Notes: a model not told the origin generated them from the letters alone. Counted from the stretch's first letter, positions 26,018 through 35,788 are shown. The stretch is DNA of 64,000 nt from ZC4RG30 sp039917615 (GCA_039917615.1 JBDSJD010000047.1:1-64000), one strand, 5' to 3'. Numbers and translations are program-made.

Positions 26018-27382
26018 TCAGTAAGTCAGTGTGAGTGCAGCGGAAAGATAATGCGTGTCACCATGCGGCGAAGCATTTGGCGCGTTACGCAACAGCCCGC
26101 CACGCAGCAACCACACGGCGTTCACTTCAGCGCGCAGCTTCTGCGGCACGATCCAGTAGCGCACACGGCCATCCAGCTGCTGCCCTGCGAAACTTCCCGA
26201 CGCGCCGCTTGCATCGCGAATGCCGCTGGTAGAGAAGCTGTCGTGGCGATCAGCAGCCCACAACAGGCGATAGGTGCCAAGCACGTCAACACGCGCAGAA
26301 GGCGCGGCTTCGAGCCTTAATCCCAGTGATTGCAGATTCGCGCGACCCACTGCGCCGTATATGCCGGAAGGAGCCAGGTCCGGGCGGCGCATGCCGAACA
26401 AGGTATCAAAGCGCTGATAACTGGCAGACGGTCCGTCGCCACTCACGTAATCGAACTCCGCCGACAGCCTCGGCCTGCCGGTTGTTTGAAATGTGTAACC
26501 CGCATCGGCATGCAGGAACCAGGCATTCACATCGAGCGTCGTAGCATTGGCCGCAGTGCTTGCGCGGATATGCCCGGACTGCACGATGCCTTCGATCTCG
26601 AAATCGCCCTGACCCGCTTTTGGGTCACGGATCGCACGCACGCTGATCGTATGCAGATTGCGGTTACGTGTTGCACGGGCGCCGTGGTCATCCTCCTGCA
26701 ATCGCACGTAGGTGATCTCGCCAAGCGTGTCACCAGGCAGCAGCCCGGGTCGCGCAGCCATCATGCCCCACAGACGCAGATCCCCACCCTCATGGTCCAG
26801 CGCAATCTCGTTGTCACGCAGCGACGCAAAGTCATCAGGTCGCCGCTGCTGCGGCATCAGATAGAACGCCACCCACTGCGCCTTGTTCGCAAAGCGCAGA
26901 TCCGTACGGATTCCTGTGGACCCTTGCGGCGTATTGCGGAACTCATCCGACGCAACCAGGCGCCTCGAACCCAGGTTCACCAGCATCCGCCCCACCTGCA
27001 CCGTGGCCGAGCTGCCCTTGCCAAAGGGCGAAACGAAGTCGCGCCTTACATACGCTTGTACCGGCTCCAAGGCATTGACCTCGTTTGCAGTCAGCACGCT
27101 ACCGCTATCGGTGTCGTACGCACGGCTGTCGGAGAGTTCGCCGACCAGCTTCCAGTCGCCCTGCGTCCACTCCGCCATCACGCTGCTGCGCAGCGCCAGC
27201 ATGTCGTCTTTGTCATCAAAGCCGGGGCGGTACTGCCCATCGAGCGACTCCTGCCGGATACGGATGCTGCCGGAGAGCTTCAGCGATGAGCTCTCCGCGG
27301 CCTGCGAGGCAGAGCCTGGCGCGCCGAGCGCCAATGCCAGGATGCCTGCCATCAAAACGACGCGCGAACTGTCAGGCCTCAT
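26018..27382 (-). CDS. Alginate-export-type outer membrane porin
   Basis: This 454-residue protein has a signal peptide (VVLMAGILALALGAPGSASQA). The mature part begins LKLSGSIRIRQESLDGQYRPG and shows alternating beta strands and motifs of the alginate_exp family: VQVGRMLVNLGSRRLVASDEFRNT, LSAEFDYVSGD and FDTLFGMRRPD. The C-terminus ends ALTLTY, with a terminal aromatic as in beta-barrels. The start ATG at 27382 overlaps the TGA of the upstream TonB-dependent receptor remnant (ATGA), so it was once translationally coupled to it. The long upstream extension of the frame covers that remnant and is not used. The substrate is unknown; family members export or import anionic sugars or aromatic compounds. 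Confidence 0.85.
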   Translation of the reverse strand: MRPDSSRVVLMAGILALALGAPGSASQAAESSSLKLSGSIRIRQESLDGQYRPGFDDKDDMLALRSSVMAEWTQGDWKLVGELSDSRAYDTDSGSVLTANEVNALEPVQAYVRRDFVSPFGKGSSATVQVGRMLVNLGSRRLVASDEFRNTPQGSTGIRTDLRFANKAQWVAFYLMPQQRRPDDFASLRDNEIALDHEGGDLRLWGMMAARPGLLPGDTLGEITYVRLQEDDHGARATRNRNLHTISVRAIRDPKAGQGDFEIEGIVQSGHIRASTAANATTLDVNAWFLHADAGYTFQTTGRPRLSAEFDYVSGDGPSASYQRFDTLFGMRRPDLAPSGIYGAVGRANLQSLGLRLEAAPSARVDVLGTYRLLWAADRHDSFSTSGIRDASGASGSFAGQQLDGRVRYWIVPQKLRAEVNAVWLLRGGLLRNAPNASPHGDTHYLSAALTLTY

Positions 27383-27667
27383 GTGCGCGGGTCTCCACGG
27401 ATGCCAACGACCAGCCCGGTATTGCCACCCGTGGCGGCATTGAGCTCCTGAAAGTATTCCTTGCCCAGCGCGTTCCTGACCCATGCATAAACATCCCATG
27501 TGCTGCCACTGCGGAAGCCGACGCGGAAGTTTGCCAGTCCGTAGCCGCCCACGTCCGAATAGATCGAACGCGAGTTCGACGACCAGCGGCTGCGGGCGCT
27601 GCCGCACCAGCGCACCTGGTGACGCGACTGTCAGAATTCCTGCCGCCAACAACTTCCGCAATTTCAC
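27379..27667 (-). pseudogene. Remnant of a TonB-dependent receptor (signal-peptide stub joined to C-terminus)
   Basis: The C-terminal ~60 codons read YGLANFRVGFRSGSTWDVYAW, then VRNALGKEYFQ...TGLVVGIRGDPRT. This is the usual end of a TonB-dependent receptor barrel, except that the last strand (usually ending in Phe) is missing. At the upstream end, in another frame, ATG at 27667 begins MKLRKLLAAGILTVASPG, a signal peptide. Plug and most of the barrel are deleted between them. The terminal TGA overlaps the porin ATG. The gene is dead, but probably left its promoter and ribosome traffic to the porin. Confidence 0.8.
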
Positions 27668-27815
27668 GCTTTCGCTCCTGCAATGACAAATTTCGTGCAG
27701 TGAAGAGTCGCCGCCTGGCGGTTAGCTGGTCAGTAGCACCGCGGTTACCAAATGGTTACAGGCGTTCTCCAGCAGTCAGGTGCAAAACGCTGTGACTGTT
27801 AGAATCGACGGGAAA

Positions 27816-28685
27816 ATGCAGTACAAACACGCTTTCCATGCCGGTAACTTTGCAGACGTGCATAAGCACATCTCACTGCTGCAACTGATCAAGGCATTGC
27901 AGAAGAAGACCAAGGGCTTTCTCTACCTCGATACCCACGCCGGCGAAGGTCTCCATGATCTGGCTGGTGCAGAGGCGCGCCTCAGCAACGAAGGCGAAGC
28001 CGGCATCAGCCTGCTTGAACGCAGCCTCGCGCAACACACAGGCGCCAGTCACCCCGCCATTGGCGACTACATCGACACCATCGATCGCATCCGCCGCGAC
28101 CACGGCAACAAGCGCAGCCTTTACCCAGGCTCGCCGCTGCTGGCTGCCACGCAACTGCGCGCCGTCGATCAGTCCATTTGCGTGGAAAGCCACGCGCAGA
28201 CTTCACGCGCCCTGCAGCGCATGCTCGAACACAGCGCCAACCTGATCGCTTCCATGCCGCGTGTCGTGCAGGGCGACGGCTACCAGCAGATTCGCGCGCA
28301 GCTGCCGCCCACACTGCGCCGTGGCCTCATCCTCATCGACCCGCCCTATGAAGCCGCCGATGAGGAACAGCAGATCGCCGACGCATTGCTGCAGGGACTC
28401 ACCCGCTTCGAAACCGGCGTATTCGCCGTCTGGTATCCGATCAAGAAGCAGTACGACACCGATCTATGGTTGACGCGCGTGCTCCGCGGCATCACCCGGC
28501 CCACGGTCGCCATCGAGCTGTGCGTGCACCAGCCCGACCACACCGCCGGTCTCAACGGCTCCGGCCTCATGGTGGTGAATCCGCCGTGGCAGTTCGACAC
28601 CGAGGCGGCTGCATGGCAGGCCGAGCTGCACGCGCTGTTCGGCGGAACCTCCGGCAGCTTGGTAAAATGGCTGATAAATGAGTAA
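27816..28685 (+). CDS. rlmJ: 23S rRNA (adenine(2030)-N(6))-methyltransferase RlmJ
   Basis: This 289-residue protein starts MQYKHAFHAGNFADVHKH, the characteristic RlmJ N-terminus, so the ATG at 27816 is preferred over one 12 codons upstream. The SAM-binding part has LDTHAGEGLHDL and YPGSPLLAA. The catalytic N6-adenine motif is LIDPPYE. It methylates A2030 of 23S rRNA. The 3' end overlaps aroE by 8 bases. Confidence 0.96.
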   Translation: MQYKHAFHAGNFADVHKHISLLQLIKALQKKTKGFLYLDTHAGEGLHDLAGAEARLSNEGEAGISLLERSLAQHTGASHPAIGDYIDTIDRIRRDHGNKRSLYPGSPLLAATQLRAVDQSICVESHAQTSRALQRMLEHSANLIASMPRVVQGDGYQQIRAQLPPTLRRGLILIDPPYEAADEEQQIADALLQGLTRFETGVFAVWYPIKKQYDTDLWLTRVLRGITRPTVAIELCVHQPDHTAGLNGSGLMVVNPPWQFDTEAAAWQAELHALFGGTSGSLVKWLINE

Positions 28686-29511
28686 TCCAGATCGCTACGC
28701 GGTCATTGGCCATCCCGTCAGCCATAGCCGATCGCCGTTCATTCACAGCCGCTTTGCCGAGCAGACGGGCCAGTCGCTCACCTACACCACCCTGGACTCT
28801 GCGCCCGGGCAGTTCGCAACCACGGTGAGCCGGTTCTTTGCCGACGGTGGCAAGGGCCTCAATGTCACGGTGCCGCACAAAGAAGCCGCGCTGCAGCTGG
28901 CCAGTGAGCTCACGCCTCGCGCCCAGCGCGCCGACGCGGTCAACACCCTCGCGCTGCGCGAAGGTGGGAAAATCCTGGGTGACAACACCGACGGCGCGGG
29001 CCTGGTGCGCGACCTGTTGAACAATCAACGCGTCAACATCGCCGGGCGCCGGCTGCTGCTGCTCGGCGCCGGCGGTGCGGCGCGTGGCGCACTCGCGCCG
29101 TTGCTGGGCCTCAAGCCAAGCGAGCTCACGGTAGTCAACCGCAACGTCGGCCGCGCCCGCGAACTAGCCGAGCGATTCAGCGACATGGGGCGAGTGCACG
29201 CCATCGGCTACAAGGACCTTGGCAAAGAGCCCTACGACCTCGTCATCAACGCTACTGCCGCAAGCCTCGCCGACGAACTTCCTGCATTGCCAACCGGCAT
29301 CGTCAGCAGCCACAGCATCTGTTACGACATGTACTACGGGCGAGATGAAACGCCCTTCACGCGCTGGGCACTGGAGCGAGGCTGCGCGCGCGCCATCATG
29401 GGCCTGGGCATGCTGGTGGAACAGGCTGCCGAATCATTCCACCTGTGGCGGGGCCTGCGACCCGACACTGCGTCGGTGCTCAGCGCGCTGACCGCGGAGC
29501 TGCGCGCTTAG
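28678..29511 (+). CDS. aroE: Shikimate dehydrogenase (NADP+)
   Basis: This 277-residue enzyme reduces 3-dehydroshikimate to shikimate in aromatic amino acid biosynthesis. The substrate domain has VIGHPVSHSRSPFIH and NVTVPHKEAA (catalytic Lys). DNTDGAGLVRDL and the NADP loop LLLGAGGAARGALAP with VNRN follow. INATAASLADELP and MLVEQAAESF complete the signature. The start overlaps rlmJ by 8 bases. Confidence 0.97.
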   Translation: MSNPDRYAVIGHPVSHSRSPFIHSRFAEQTGQSLTYTTLDSAPGQFATTVSRFFADGGKGLNVTVPHKEAALQLASELTPRAQRADAVNTLALREGGKILGDNTDGAGLVRDLLNNQRVNIAGRRLLLLGAGGAARGALAPLLGLKPSELTVVNRNVGRARELAERFSDMGRVHAIGYKDLGKEPYDLVINATAASLADELPALPTGIVSSHSICYDMYYGRDETPFTRWALERGCARAIMGLGMLVEQAAESFHLWRGLRPDTASVLSALTAELRA

Positions 29512-29523
29512 CCGGGGACTTCT

Positions 29524-32091
29524 TCAACGTGAGTCTGCTGCACTCTTCGTGGGTGGCAATGGCGAGAAATATCCGATCACCAGCATCAGTCCGCCCACCA
29601 CCAGGAACGAAACTATGCGCGGCAACGTGCCAACGCGCACCAGGTCAACCAGGAAGAGCTTGGCGACCACCACCGCCATGAGGCCGGCGCCGCCAAACCA
29701 CAACACGCGCAGTTGCTGGCGATTTGCCCACAGCATCGCTGCCAGTGCCAGCAGCGTCCAGAAGATCGACAGCGCCGTCTGCACGGCGGTGTCTGCCACC
29801 AGCGCTTCGAAGTGGTATGGCACACCGCGCCAATGGTGCATCGTGCGCAACAACACGCCATTCAGCCAGAAGAAGATGGCTCCCGTCAGTGCAGCAATCA
29901 TCCATTGCTGCGCCTCGCGCGTGAACAACGCAGGCTGTGCGCGCCACACCATGGCGAGCCAGCGCGCGACCGCCAGCAGCGCCAGACCCACTGCAACGTC
30001 GAGCGGATTGCCCAGCGGCAGATACGGCAAAGGCGAAGCCGTGCCATCCGACACCCAGTTGAGCCACACCGACCAGAGGACCAGAGCCGCGGCGAAGCCG
30101 CCGGCAACCCAGCGCCTGAAGTCCTGGGGATAGCTGCGTAGCGGCCACCATTTCCCGACCACACCACTGGCCAGAACGGCGAGCAGCAGGGTCGGAGCAA
30201 GCGCGATTACCGTTCCCCGCCAGGCAGGTTCCGGTGCGGTGATCTGCACAACCCGCCATGCCAGCTCCCAGCTGACCAGCAAACCCAGCAACCACAACGC
30301 GAGGCCATGCAGAAGCGACGCAACGCGGCGTTCAACCGAAACTTCATGCCACCGCAAGCTCAGCCACAATGCGGCAAATGCAGCCGGCCAGGCCAGCCAG
30401 CCGCCCTCACTGGAAGGATGCAAATGCAGCACGGACCATTGCCACGCGGCCGCCATCATCACCGGCAGCAGCAGCAGCGCCGGCACGCGCAGCGCCGGCC
30501 ACGACAGCGGTCGCACCAGTGCGGCGCTGGCCAGCGCCGTCGCAGCGCACAGTCCCAGGAACGCGCCGGCATGCCATGCAATCGGCACGAACTCCCGCAC
30601 CTCGTTGCCGCTCGCATAGAACCACCAGCCCAGTCCCCAGGCCAGGAACAGGTTCGAGGGCGTTTGCCCCAGTGGTTTCAGAATGGTTTCCGGCAGTGTA
30701 GCCACCCGCGCGCTGAGCAGGCCCGCGACGCAGAGCAACAGTGCGCCCACACACTGCGCATTGGCCACCGGGAACAGCGCCAGCGGAGCATCGTTCTGCA
30801 CCACGTACGCCACCGCAGCCGCCAACTGCAGCAGCACGCCACTGGTCGTTGACAGCCAGCGCCCCTGACGCAGACCGATCCACACCAGCGCCGCACCTTC
30901 CAGCGCCCAGGTTACTGCGGTCCATGTGTCATCGAGCCACAACGGCACAGCCAGTGTCAGAAAGGCCACGCCGAGGGCGAGGAAGGATTCCTTCAGCAGG
31001 CGCAGGGTGTCGCGCTGTGTACGATGCAGCCACGCCGCGAGCGCAAGATAGGCAAGGCCGGCACCTAGTGCACTCCACGCACGTCCATGGTGGAAGTCGC
31101 GAACCAGCTGCATCTGCAGCGCCATCGCCACCACCGGTGTGCCGAATACCAGCGTGCCGTCCACATAATGGGTCAGCCGCGGCGCGGCCCGAAATGCAAA
31201 CAGGATCGCAATCGCGATGAATGCCAGGAAGAAGAACAACAGGAATGGTTCGGTGGTCGCAAACAGCGTCGGCTCATAACGCATCACTCCCCAGGCCGTG
31301 CCCACGCCAAACGTGAAAACAAAGGCCAGCAGATTCAGCGGCCGCCATGCCTTGAACCAGGCCTGCGCCACGATGAAGAGATCGAGCAGCGCGTAATAGC
31401 TGAACAGCACCACATGACTGCCCTGACCCGTCGATGCCAGCACCGGCGCCAAAAAGCCACCGATGGCCCCCAGCATGGCCAGCGCCAGCGAGTCCTGGCG
31501 CACGGCAAGCAGGCAGGAAATCACACCCAGAGCGGCCATCAGTCCAAAGGTCGGACCTGGCGGAATCAATGCGTACAGCCGCAGCGCCGCGAACAGCGTC
31601 AGGTACAGCACGCCGACCGCGCCGCCCTGCAAGGCGAGCGCGAAGCCCCGCCGGCGCTTGCGCAGCAGCCAACCCAGGACAAACAACCCGACCGCCCCCA
31701 GCGCCACACCAACCAGGCGCATCTGGATCGACAGCTGGGCATGTTCCGCAGCGTAGGTCAGCAGGAAGGCGACGCCGAAGAACAGCACGATGACGCCAAC
31801 CCGCACCACCAGGTTGCCGCCGGTGAAGTAGTCGCGCACCAGCCGCACGAGCACTGCATCCTCCGCCGGTGCTGGCGGCAGGTTCGGGCGGGACGGGGGG
31901 CTCCACGTATTGACAGTGGGTCGCACCGTAGCTGCTGGCGCGGGCGCCGCCGCATCCGGCGCACGCTGCGTCTCACGACGCCATGTAACCAGCAGGCTTT
32001 CCAGCTGTTCGAGCTTGCGCTCAAGCGAACCGATGCGGCTCCACAGCACCCACACTGCCACGATCAGCAGCGTGAAGAGAACGAATTGCAC
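29524..32091 (-). CDS. DUF2339 polytopic membrane protein
   Basis: This 855-residue protein has an N-terminal membrane segment followed by a short coiled coil (IGSLERKLEQLESLLVTWRRE) and a Pro/Ala linker. Roughly two dozen closely packed hydrophobic helices then reach the C-terminus. The motif VRDYFTGGNLVVRVGVIVLFFGVAFL is the typical entry of DUF2339 proteins. The function of the family is unknown. It is convergent with aroE, with 12 bases between stops. An exported 208-residue protein is encoded 21 bases upstream, probably in the same operon. Confidence 0.88.
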   Translation of the reverse strand: MQFVLFTLLIVAVWVLWSRIGSLERKLEQLESLLVTWRRETQRAPDAAAPAPAATVRPTVNTWSPPSRPNLPPAPAEDAVLVRLVRDYFTGGNLVVRVGVIVLFFGVAFLLTYAAEHAQLSIQMRLVGVALGAVGLFVLGWLLRKRRRGFALALQGGAVGVLYLTLFAALRLYALIPPGPTFGLMAALGVISCLLAVRQDSLALAMLGAIGGFLAPVLASTGQGSHVVLFSYYALLDLFIVAQAWFKAWRPLNLLAFVFTFGVGTAWGVMRYEPTLFATTEPFLLFFFLAFIAIAILFAFRAAPRLTHYVDGTLVFGTPVVAMALQMQLVRDFHHGRAWSALGAGLAYLALAAWLHRTQRDTLRLLKESFLALGVAFLTLAVPLWLDDTWTAVTWALEGAALVWIGLRQGRWLSTTSGVLLQLAAAVAYVVQNDAPLALFPVANAQCVGALLLCVAGLLSARVATLPETILKPLGQTPSNLFLAWGLGWWFYASGNEVREFVPIAWHAGAFLGLCAATALASAALVRPLSWPALRVPALLLLPVMMAAAWQWSVLHLHPSSEGGWLAWPAAFAALWLSLRWHEVSVERRVASLLHGLALWLLGLLVSWELAWRVVQITAPEPAWRGTVIALAPTLLLAVLASGVVGKWWPLRSYPQDFRRWVAGGFAAALVLWSVWLNWVSDGTASPLPYLPLGNPLDVAVGLALLAVARWLAMVWRAQPALFTREAQQWMIAALTGAIFFWLNGVLLRTMHHWRGVPYHFEALVADTAVQTALSIFWTLLALAAMLWANRQQLRVLWFGGAGLMAVVVAKLFLVDLVRVGTLPRIVSFLVVGGLMLVIGYFSPLPPTKSAADSR

Positions 32092-32112
32092 CTTGCCTCG
32101 CGGGCAACCGGC

Positions 32113-32739
32113 TCAGAGCTTTTCGATTACGATGTTCTCCTCTGCATCCCGCGATTTTGCGCCAGGAACATCCTGGTAGACGACCACCGAATAGGTGTCG
32201 CTCTTGCCCAGATAGATCCACTGGCAGTGAAGTCGACTGTCGGCGGGCTGGCGAAGCGGAGCCATATCGTACGTAACGACCATCGCCCGCGCGCGCGCCG
32301 CATATTGCTTGTTCATTTCCCCGGCAGTACCCAGGGTCCGGTCCAGGATTTTCTCCAATTCCTTGCGGTCGACTTTGGGCGATACGTCCTTGACGCTCGC
32401 GCCACCGTAGTTCGCGACAAACTGGTCGAAGACATCCAGTGCGGCATCCTTCGCCTTGTCCCACGCCTTGCCTTCATACACGCGCACCTCGATCGAACGA
32501 AGCGTGCCGCCGGCAAAGACGAATGAGGTGTTGGCCTTCTTTCCTTTGAATTTCCCGTCCTTGGTTTCCAGGCCGCCGGTTGCGGCCACATCCGTGTAAG
32601 GCCCCTGATCGGTAATTGCCACCACCTGTTCTTTGGACATTCCCAGTCGCCACGGGCCGATGTCGATGTCCTCGGCTGCGAAGACGGGAGCAGCCGCCAG
32701 AAGCAGCGCCAACAGGAAAGCAGGATTTCTTCGTTTCAC
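32113..32739 (-). CDS. Exported protein of unknown function
   Basis: This 208-residue protein starts at a GTG (32739) with GGGGG 5 bases upstream; a TTG 4 codons earlier is the only alternative. A signal peptide (PAFLLALLLAAAPVFA) is followed by a mature domain beginning IDIGPWRLGMSKEQVVAI. That looks like the 'G-x-S-xxxV' opening of SmpA/OmlA-like or lipocalin-like periplasmic domains, but the match is weak. The rest is mixed strands and a Lys-rich helix. It is probably co-transcribed with the DUF2339 gene 21 bases downstream. Confidence 0.65.
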   Translation of the reverse strand: MKRRNPAFLLALLLAAAPVFAAEDIDIGPWRLGMSKEQVVAITDQGPYTDVAATGGLETKDGKFKGKKANTSFVFAGGTLRSIEVRVYEGKAWDKAKDAALDVFDQFVANYGGASVKDVSPKVDRKELEKILDRTLGTAGEMNKQYAARARAMVVTYDMAPLRQPADSRLHCQWIYLGKSDTYSVVVYQDVPGAKSRDAEENIVIEKL

Positions 32740-32817
32740 AGGTACCCCCAACTGATCGTGCGGCTCTCACTGGCCAACACAGGGAAAATACGCTGATAGT
32801 GGCGTCTTGAGAAGCGA

Positions 32818-33492
32818 TCAGATCGGCCGCTGCACTTCAGCCACGATTATCACAGGCCCGGTAGGCAAGCCGGTGGGCGAACCACCGGGGGGCTCGACGC
32901 TCACAGCCACCTTGCCGGCAGCACCCAGCAGCGCCTGCTGCGCAGCTGACAATTTACGCTGCAGATCGCCACTGGCCGGCAACAGCCCCAACGACACCGG
33001 ATTGCTGCCATCGTCGGGCAGTATCCACAGCTCATAGCTGCGGCCTGCCTGAAGCGCGCCGGTGCCCACCCTGCGAACCGATATCCGGGCACGGTCAGCG
33101 GTACTCTCCAGACGCCACATCGGGGGCGCGTCGGCGGCCGCGAGTATCGCAATATCCTGCCACGCAGGTTCGTTCCACAAAGTGAGCTTGCCCACCAGCA
33201 ACACGGCAAGCAGGCTCGCGGCGGCGGCAGCCGGCCACCATCGCATACGGCCGCGCTGCGGCCTCGAACTGACCTTCTGCTGTATGCGCTGCCAGCATGC
33301 CGTGGACGGCTCAACCGGAGCCAATGCCAAAGCCAGCGGCAGCAAGCGGTCTTCCCACTGCTGCCGTGCCAGCTGCGCCTGCGGCAGTGTGCGGCACAGT
33401 CGTTCAAAGCGCAGGCGAACCCTACGGGACATCACCCCCAGCACATAGGCTGCTGCCAGGTGGTCGAGTAACTGCGGGTGGTTGTAGTTCAT
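32818..33492 (-). CDS. RskA-type membrane anti-sigma factor
   Basis: This is a 224-residue protein. The N-terminal ~70 residues (LLDHLAAAYVLGVMSRRVRLRF) are a sigma-binding helical domain without the HxxxCxxC zinc motif. A Pro-containing segment and one membrane helix (WWPAAAAASLLAVLLVGKLTLW) follow. The periplasmic RskA domain (WRLESTADRARISVRRVGTG...GRSYELWILPDDGSNPVSLG) then runs to the C-terminus. It should hold the ECF sigma factor encoded just upstream at the membrane until a signal triggers proteolysis. The ATG at 33492 overlaps the sigma gene stop by 4 bases. Confidence 0.9.
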   Translation of the reverse strand: MNYNHPQLLDHLAAAYVLGVMSRRVRLRFERLCRTLPQAQLARQQWEDRLLPLALALAPVEPSTACWQRIQQKVSSRPQRGRMRWWPAAAAASLLAVLLVGKLTLWNEPAWQDIAILAAADAPPMWRLESTADRARISVRRVGTGALQAGRSYELWILPDDGSNPVSLGLLPASGDLQRKLSAAQQALLGAAGKVAVSVEPPGGSPTGLPTGPVIIVAEVQRPI

Positions 33493-34076
33493 GGTTCCAT
33501 GCACGTGCGCAAGCTTTGCAAGCCGCGCCGCACCCAGCTTTTCACCGTGCCCAGTGGTTCGCCAATCGATTGTGCGATCCGCTCCTGCGTCAGCCCGCGC
33601 TGATAGGCAAGAATCAGGCACTGCCGCTGCGCCACCGCCAGCAACTGCAGGCAGCGTTCCAATGCATCATAGGCAGCGCTGAACTCGGCGCCTTCTGCTG
33701 GCCCGGCGACACGCAGCTGCTCGGCCCCTGCCAGATCCGCGGTCTCAAGGACCACCGTAGGTCGTGTGCCTCTTTGCACGTCCACGGCCCGGTTTCTCGC
33801 GATCGCAACCATCCACGAAAAAGCGCGCCCCTGGAACTGATCGTACTGGCCGGCCTTTTCCCAGATGCGCAGGAAAACATCCTGCAGGACGTCTTCAGCA
33901 GCCGGTCGCGCGCCCAGCATGCGCATCAGCACGGCCAGCAGTTGCGGAGCACAGCGGGTGTACAGCAGGCGCAACGCAGCCTCGTCGCGCTGCGCACAGC
34001 GCTGCAACAGCTGTTCCAGCTCGCGGCCATCCAGCGGCTCAGTCAATCCCTGCTCCATTCCTCTAATACGTCCCAT
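33489..34076 (-). CDS. ECF-type RNA polymerase sigma factor
   Basis: This 195-residue protein has a sigma-70 region 2 (LRLLYTRCAPQLLAVLMRML...AEDVLQDVFLRIWEKAGQYD, then FSWMVAIARNRAVDVQR). Region 4 (LAVAQRQCLILAYQRGLTQERIAQSIGEPLGTVKSWVRRGLQSLR) follows. Length and composition fit the SigK/RskA-controlled ECF group. The start could be the ATG at 34076 or 34058; neither has a clear ribosome binding site. It diverges from the DUF4331 operon across 158 bases, so that operon is the most likely target. It overlaps its anti-sigma gene by 4 bases. Confidence 0.92.
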   Translation of the reverse strand: MGRIRGMEQGLTEPLDGRELEQLLQRCAQRDEAALRLLYTRCAPQLLAVLMRMLGARPAAEDVLQDVFLRIWEKAGQYDQFQGRAFSWMVAIARNRAVDVQRGTRPTVVLETADLAGAEQLRVAGPAEGAEFSAAYDALERCLQLLAVAQRQCLILAYQRGLTQERIAQSIGEPLGTVKSWVRRGLQSLRTCMEP

Positions 34077-34234
34077 TTAAGCCCGCGGATTCAATATATG
34101 CCAAAAGTCCGCCGTCAGCGCCCTCTTACGCGCTGGCGCGAGTTTGTCTTGCCTGCGCGCGTGCATCCGCGCGCCGGGTTCCTCCGTACTGGATATGTAA
34201 CCAACATTTCCCCACGCAATTTCAAGGATACCCA

Positions 34235-35788
34235 ATGAAAAGCACAATCAGCGCGCCCCGGGCCGCGCCATTCCATGGTCCGTTGCTGGTCGCTCTCGGT
34301 GTGGCGCTCTGCCTGTCGCCGCCGGCGATGGCATCCAGCCACCGCGAGGCACCGTTCATCACGGAGATGCCCAAGCTCGACGCCACGGATTTCTACGCCT
34401 TCAGGAGCTACGAGGCAGGCCGGGCCGGCTATGTGACCTTGATCGCGAACTATCAGCCCCTGCAAGCCAGCTACGCGGGACCGAACTACTTCACGATGAG
34501 TCCCGATGCGCTGTACGAAATCCATGTCGACAAGAACGGCGATGCGGTTGAAGACCTGACATTCCAGTTCAGGTTTGCGACCACCCGCCGCAACATTGCG
34601 CTGACTGTCGGTGGCAAGAGTGTTGCCATCCCGCTGGTGCAGGCTGGACAGATCACCGACGTCAACCCCGCCACCCAGAACGTGGCCGAGACCTACACCG
34701 TCAAGATGATTTCGGGGCTCCGTCGCAGCAACAGTGCGGTGGATGTCAGCAACGCTGCCACCGGAGCGACCACCTTTGCCAAGCCGGCCGACAACATCGG
34801 CACCAAGACCATTCCCGACTATGCCAACTACGCATCCCGCTTTGTCTACAACGTCAACATTCCCGGTTGCGGCGCCAGCCGGATGTTCGTCGGCCAGCGC
34901 AAGGATCCGTTCGTGGTCAATCTCGGCGAGACCTTCGACCTGGTCAACATCAGGTACCCGGCGGTCGAATTCAATGCCAACGCGGAACGCGCAGCACCGG
35001 ACTCGCTGGCCTACGCGAACACCACGAGCCTGGTGCTCGAAGTTCCCATCAGCTGCGTGGCCAGCGGCAGCGAACCTGTGATCGGCGCCTGGACCACAGC
35101 CAGTGTACGGCAAGGGCGGCTTATCAATCCCGATCCGCGCGACCGCGAAACCGGCCGCAGCGATGCCAGCAAGGTTGGTGGCGCCTGGACGCAAGTGTCA
35201 CGCCTCGGGATGCCGCTGGTGAATGAAGTCGTCATCGGGCTCAAGGACAAGGATCGTTTCAACTCCAGCGCTCCCGCCCAGGACGCACAGTTCGCCGACT
35301 ACGTCACCAACCCGACCTTGCCAGCGCTGGTTGAAGTGCTGTTCACCACCGCCGGCGTGCGTGCGCCCACGAATTTCCCGAGAACGGATCTGGTTGCCGC
35401 CTTTCTTACCGGCATTACCGGGCTCAACAAGCCCGCGAATGTCAAAGCCGCGGAAATGCTGCGGCTGAACACCACTACTGCGCCGGTCGCAAAAGGTCTG
35501 CAGAACCGGCTGGGTGTGGTCGGTGGCGACAATGCCGGCTTTCCGAACGGACGCAGGCCGGGCGATGACGTGGTCGACGTGTCACTGCGGGTCGCCATGG
35601 GCTTGCTGTGCACGCTGAACAATGCCGCAACGTTCGGTTGCCTGACGGCATCAGCCCCGTCCGGCGCCATCCGCTTCACTGACGGTGCGTTCATTGACGA
35701 TAGCACCAGCGGCGACACCTTTCCGTACCTCAGGACGCCGATTCCCGGTTCTCCCAATGGCCAGAACGGTCTGCCAGCCAACCAGTAA
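34235..35788 (+). CDS. DUF4331 exported protein
   Basis: This 517-residue protein has a signal peptide (GPLLVALGVALCLSPPAMA). The mature domain begins SSHREAPFITEMPKLDATDFYAFRS, the standard DUF4331 opening. Later features are YVTLIANYQPLQASYAGPNYF and a C-terminal DGAFIDDSTSGDTFPYLRTPIPGSP. The function of the family is unknown. Next come a small lipoprotein, a TPR protein and a HupE/UreJ-like protein on the same strand, probably one operon under the adjacent ECF sigma factor. Confidence 0.92.
   Translation: MKSTISAPRAAPFHGPLLVALGVALCLSPPAMASSHREAPFITEMPKLDATDFYAFRSYEAGRAGYVTLIANYQPLQASYAGPNYFTMSPDALYEIHVDKNGDAVEDLTFQFRFATTRRNIALTVGGKSVAIPLVQAGQITDVNPATQNVAETYTVKMISGLRRSNSAVDVSNAATGATTFAKPADNIGTKTIPDYANYASRFVYNVNIPGCGASRMFVGQRKDPFVVNLGETFDLVNIRYPAVEFNANAERAAPDSLAYANTTSLVLEVPISCVASGSEPVIGAWTTASVRQGRLINPDPRDRETGRSDASKVGGAWTQVSRLGMPLVNEVVIGLKDKDRFNSSAPAQDAQFADYVTNPTLPALVEVLFTTAGVRAPTNFPRTDLVAAFLTGITGLNKPANVKAAEMLRLNTTTAPVAKGLQNRLGVVGGDNAGFPNGRRPGDDVVDVSLRVAMGLLCTLNNAATFGCLTASAPSGAIRFTDGAFIDDSTSGDTFPYLRTPIPGSPNGQNGLPANQ

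Noticed and set aside
31087..32526. 479-codon plus-strand frame opposite the DUF2339 gene
   Set aside because: Arg/Gln/His-rich shadow frame without a ribosome binding site.
34077..34234. Recognisable ECF promoter between sigma gene and DUF4331 gene
   Set aside because: TGTAACC at about 34194 and GGAACC on the other strand were considered as -35 elements, but no matching -10 at proper spacing could be supported by eye.
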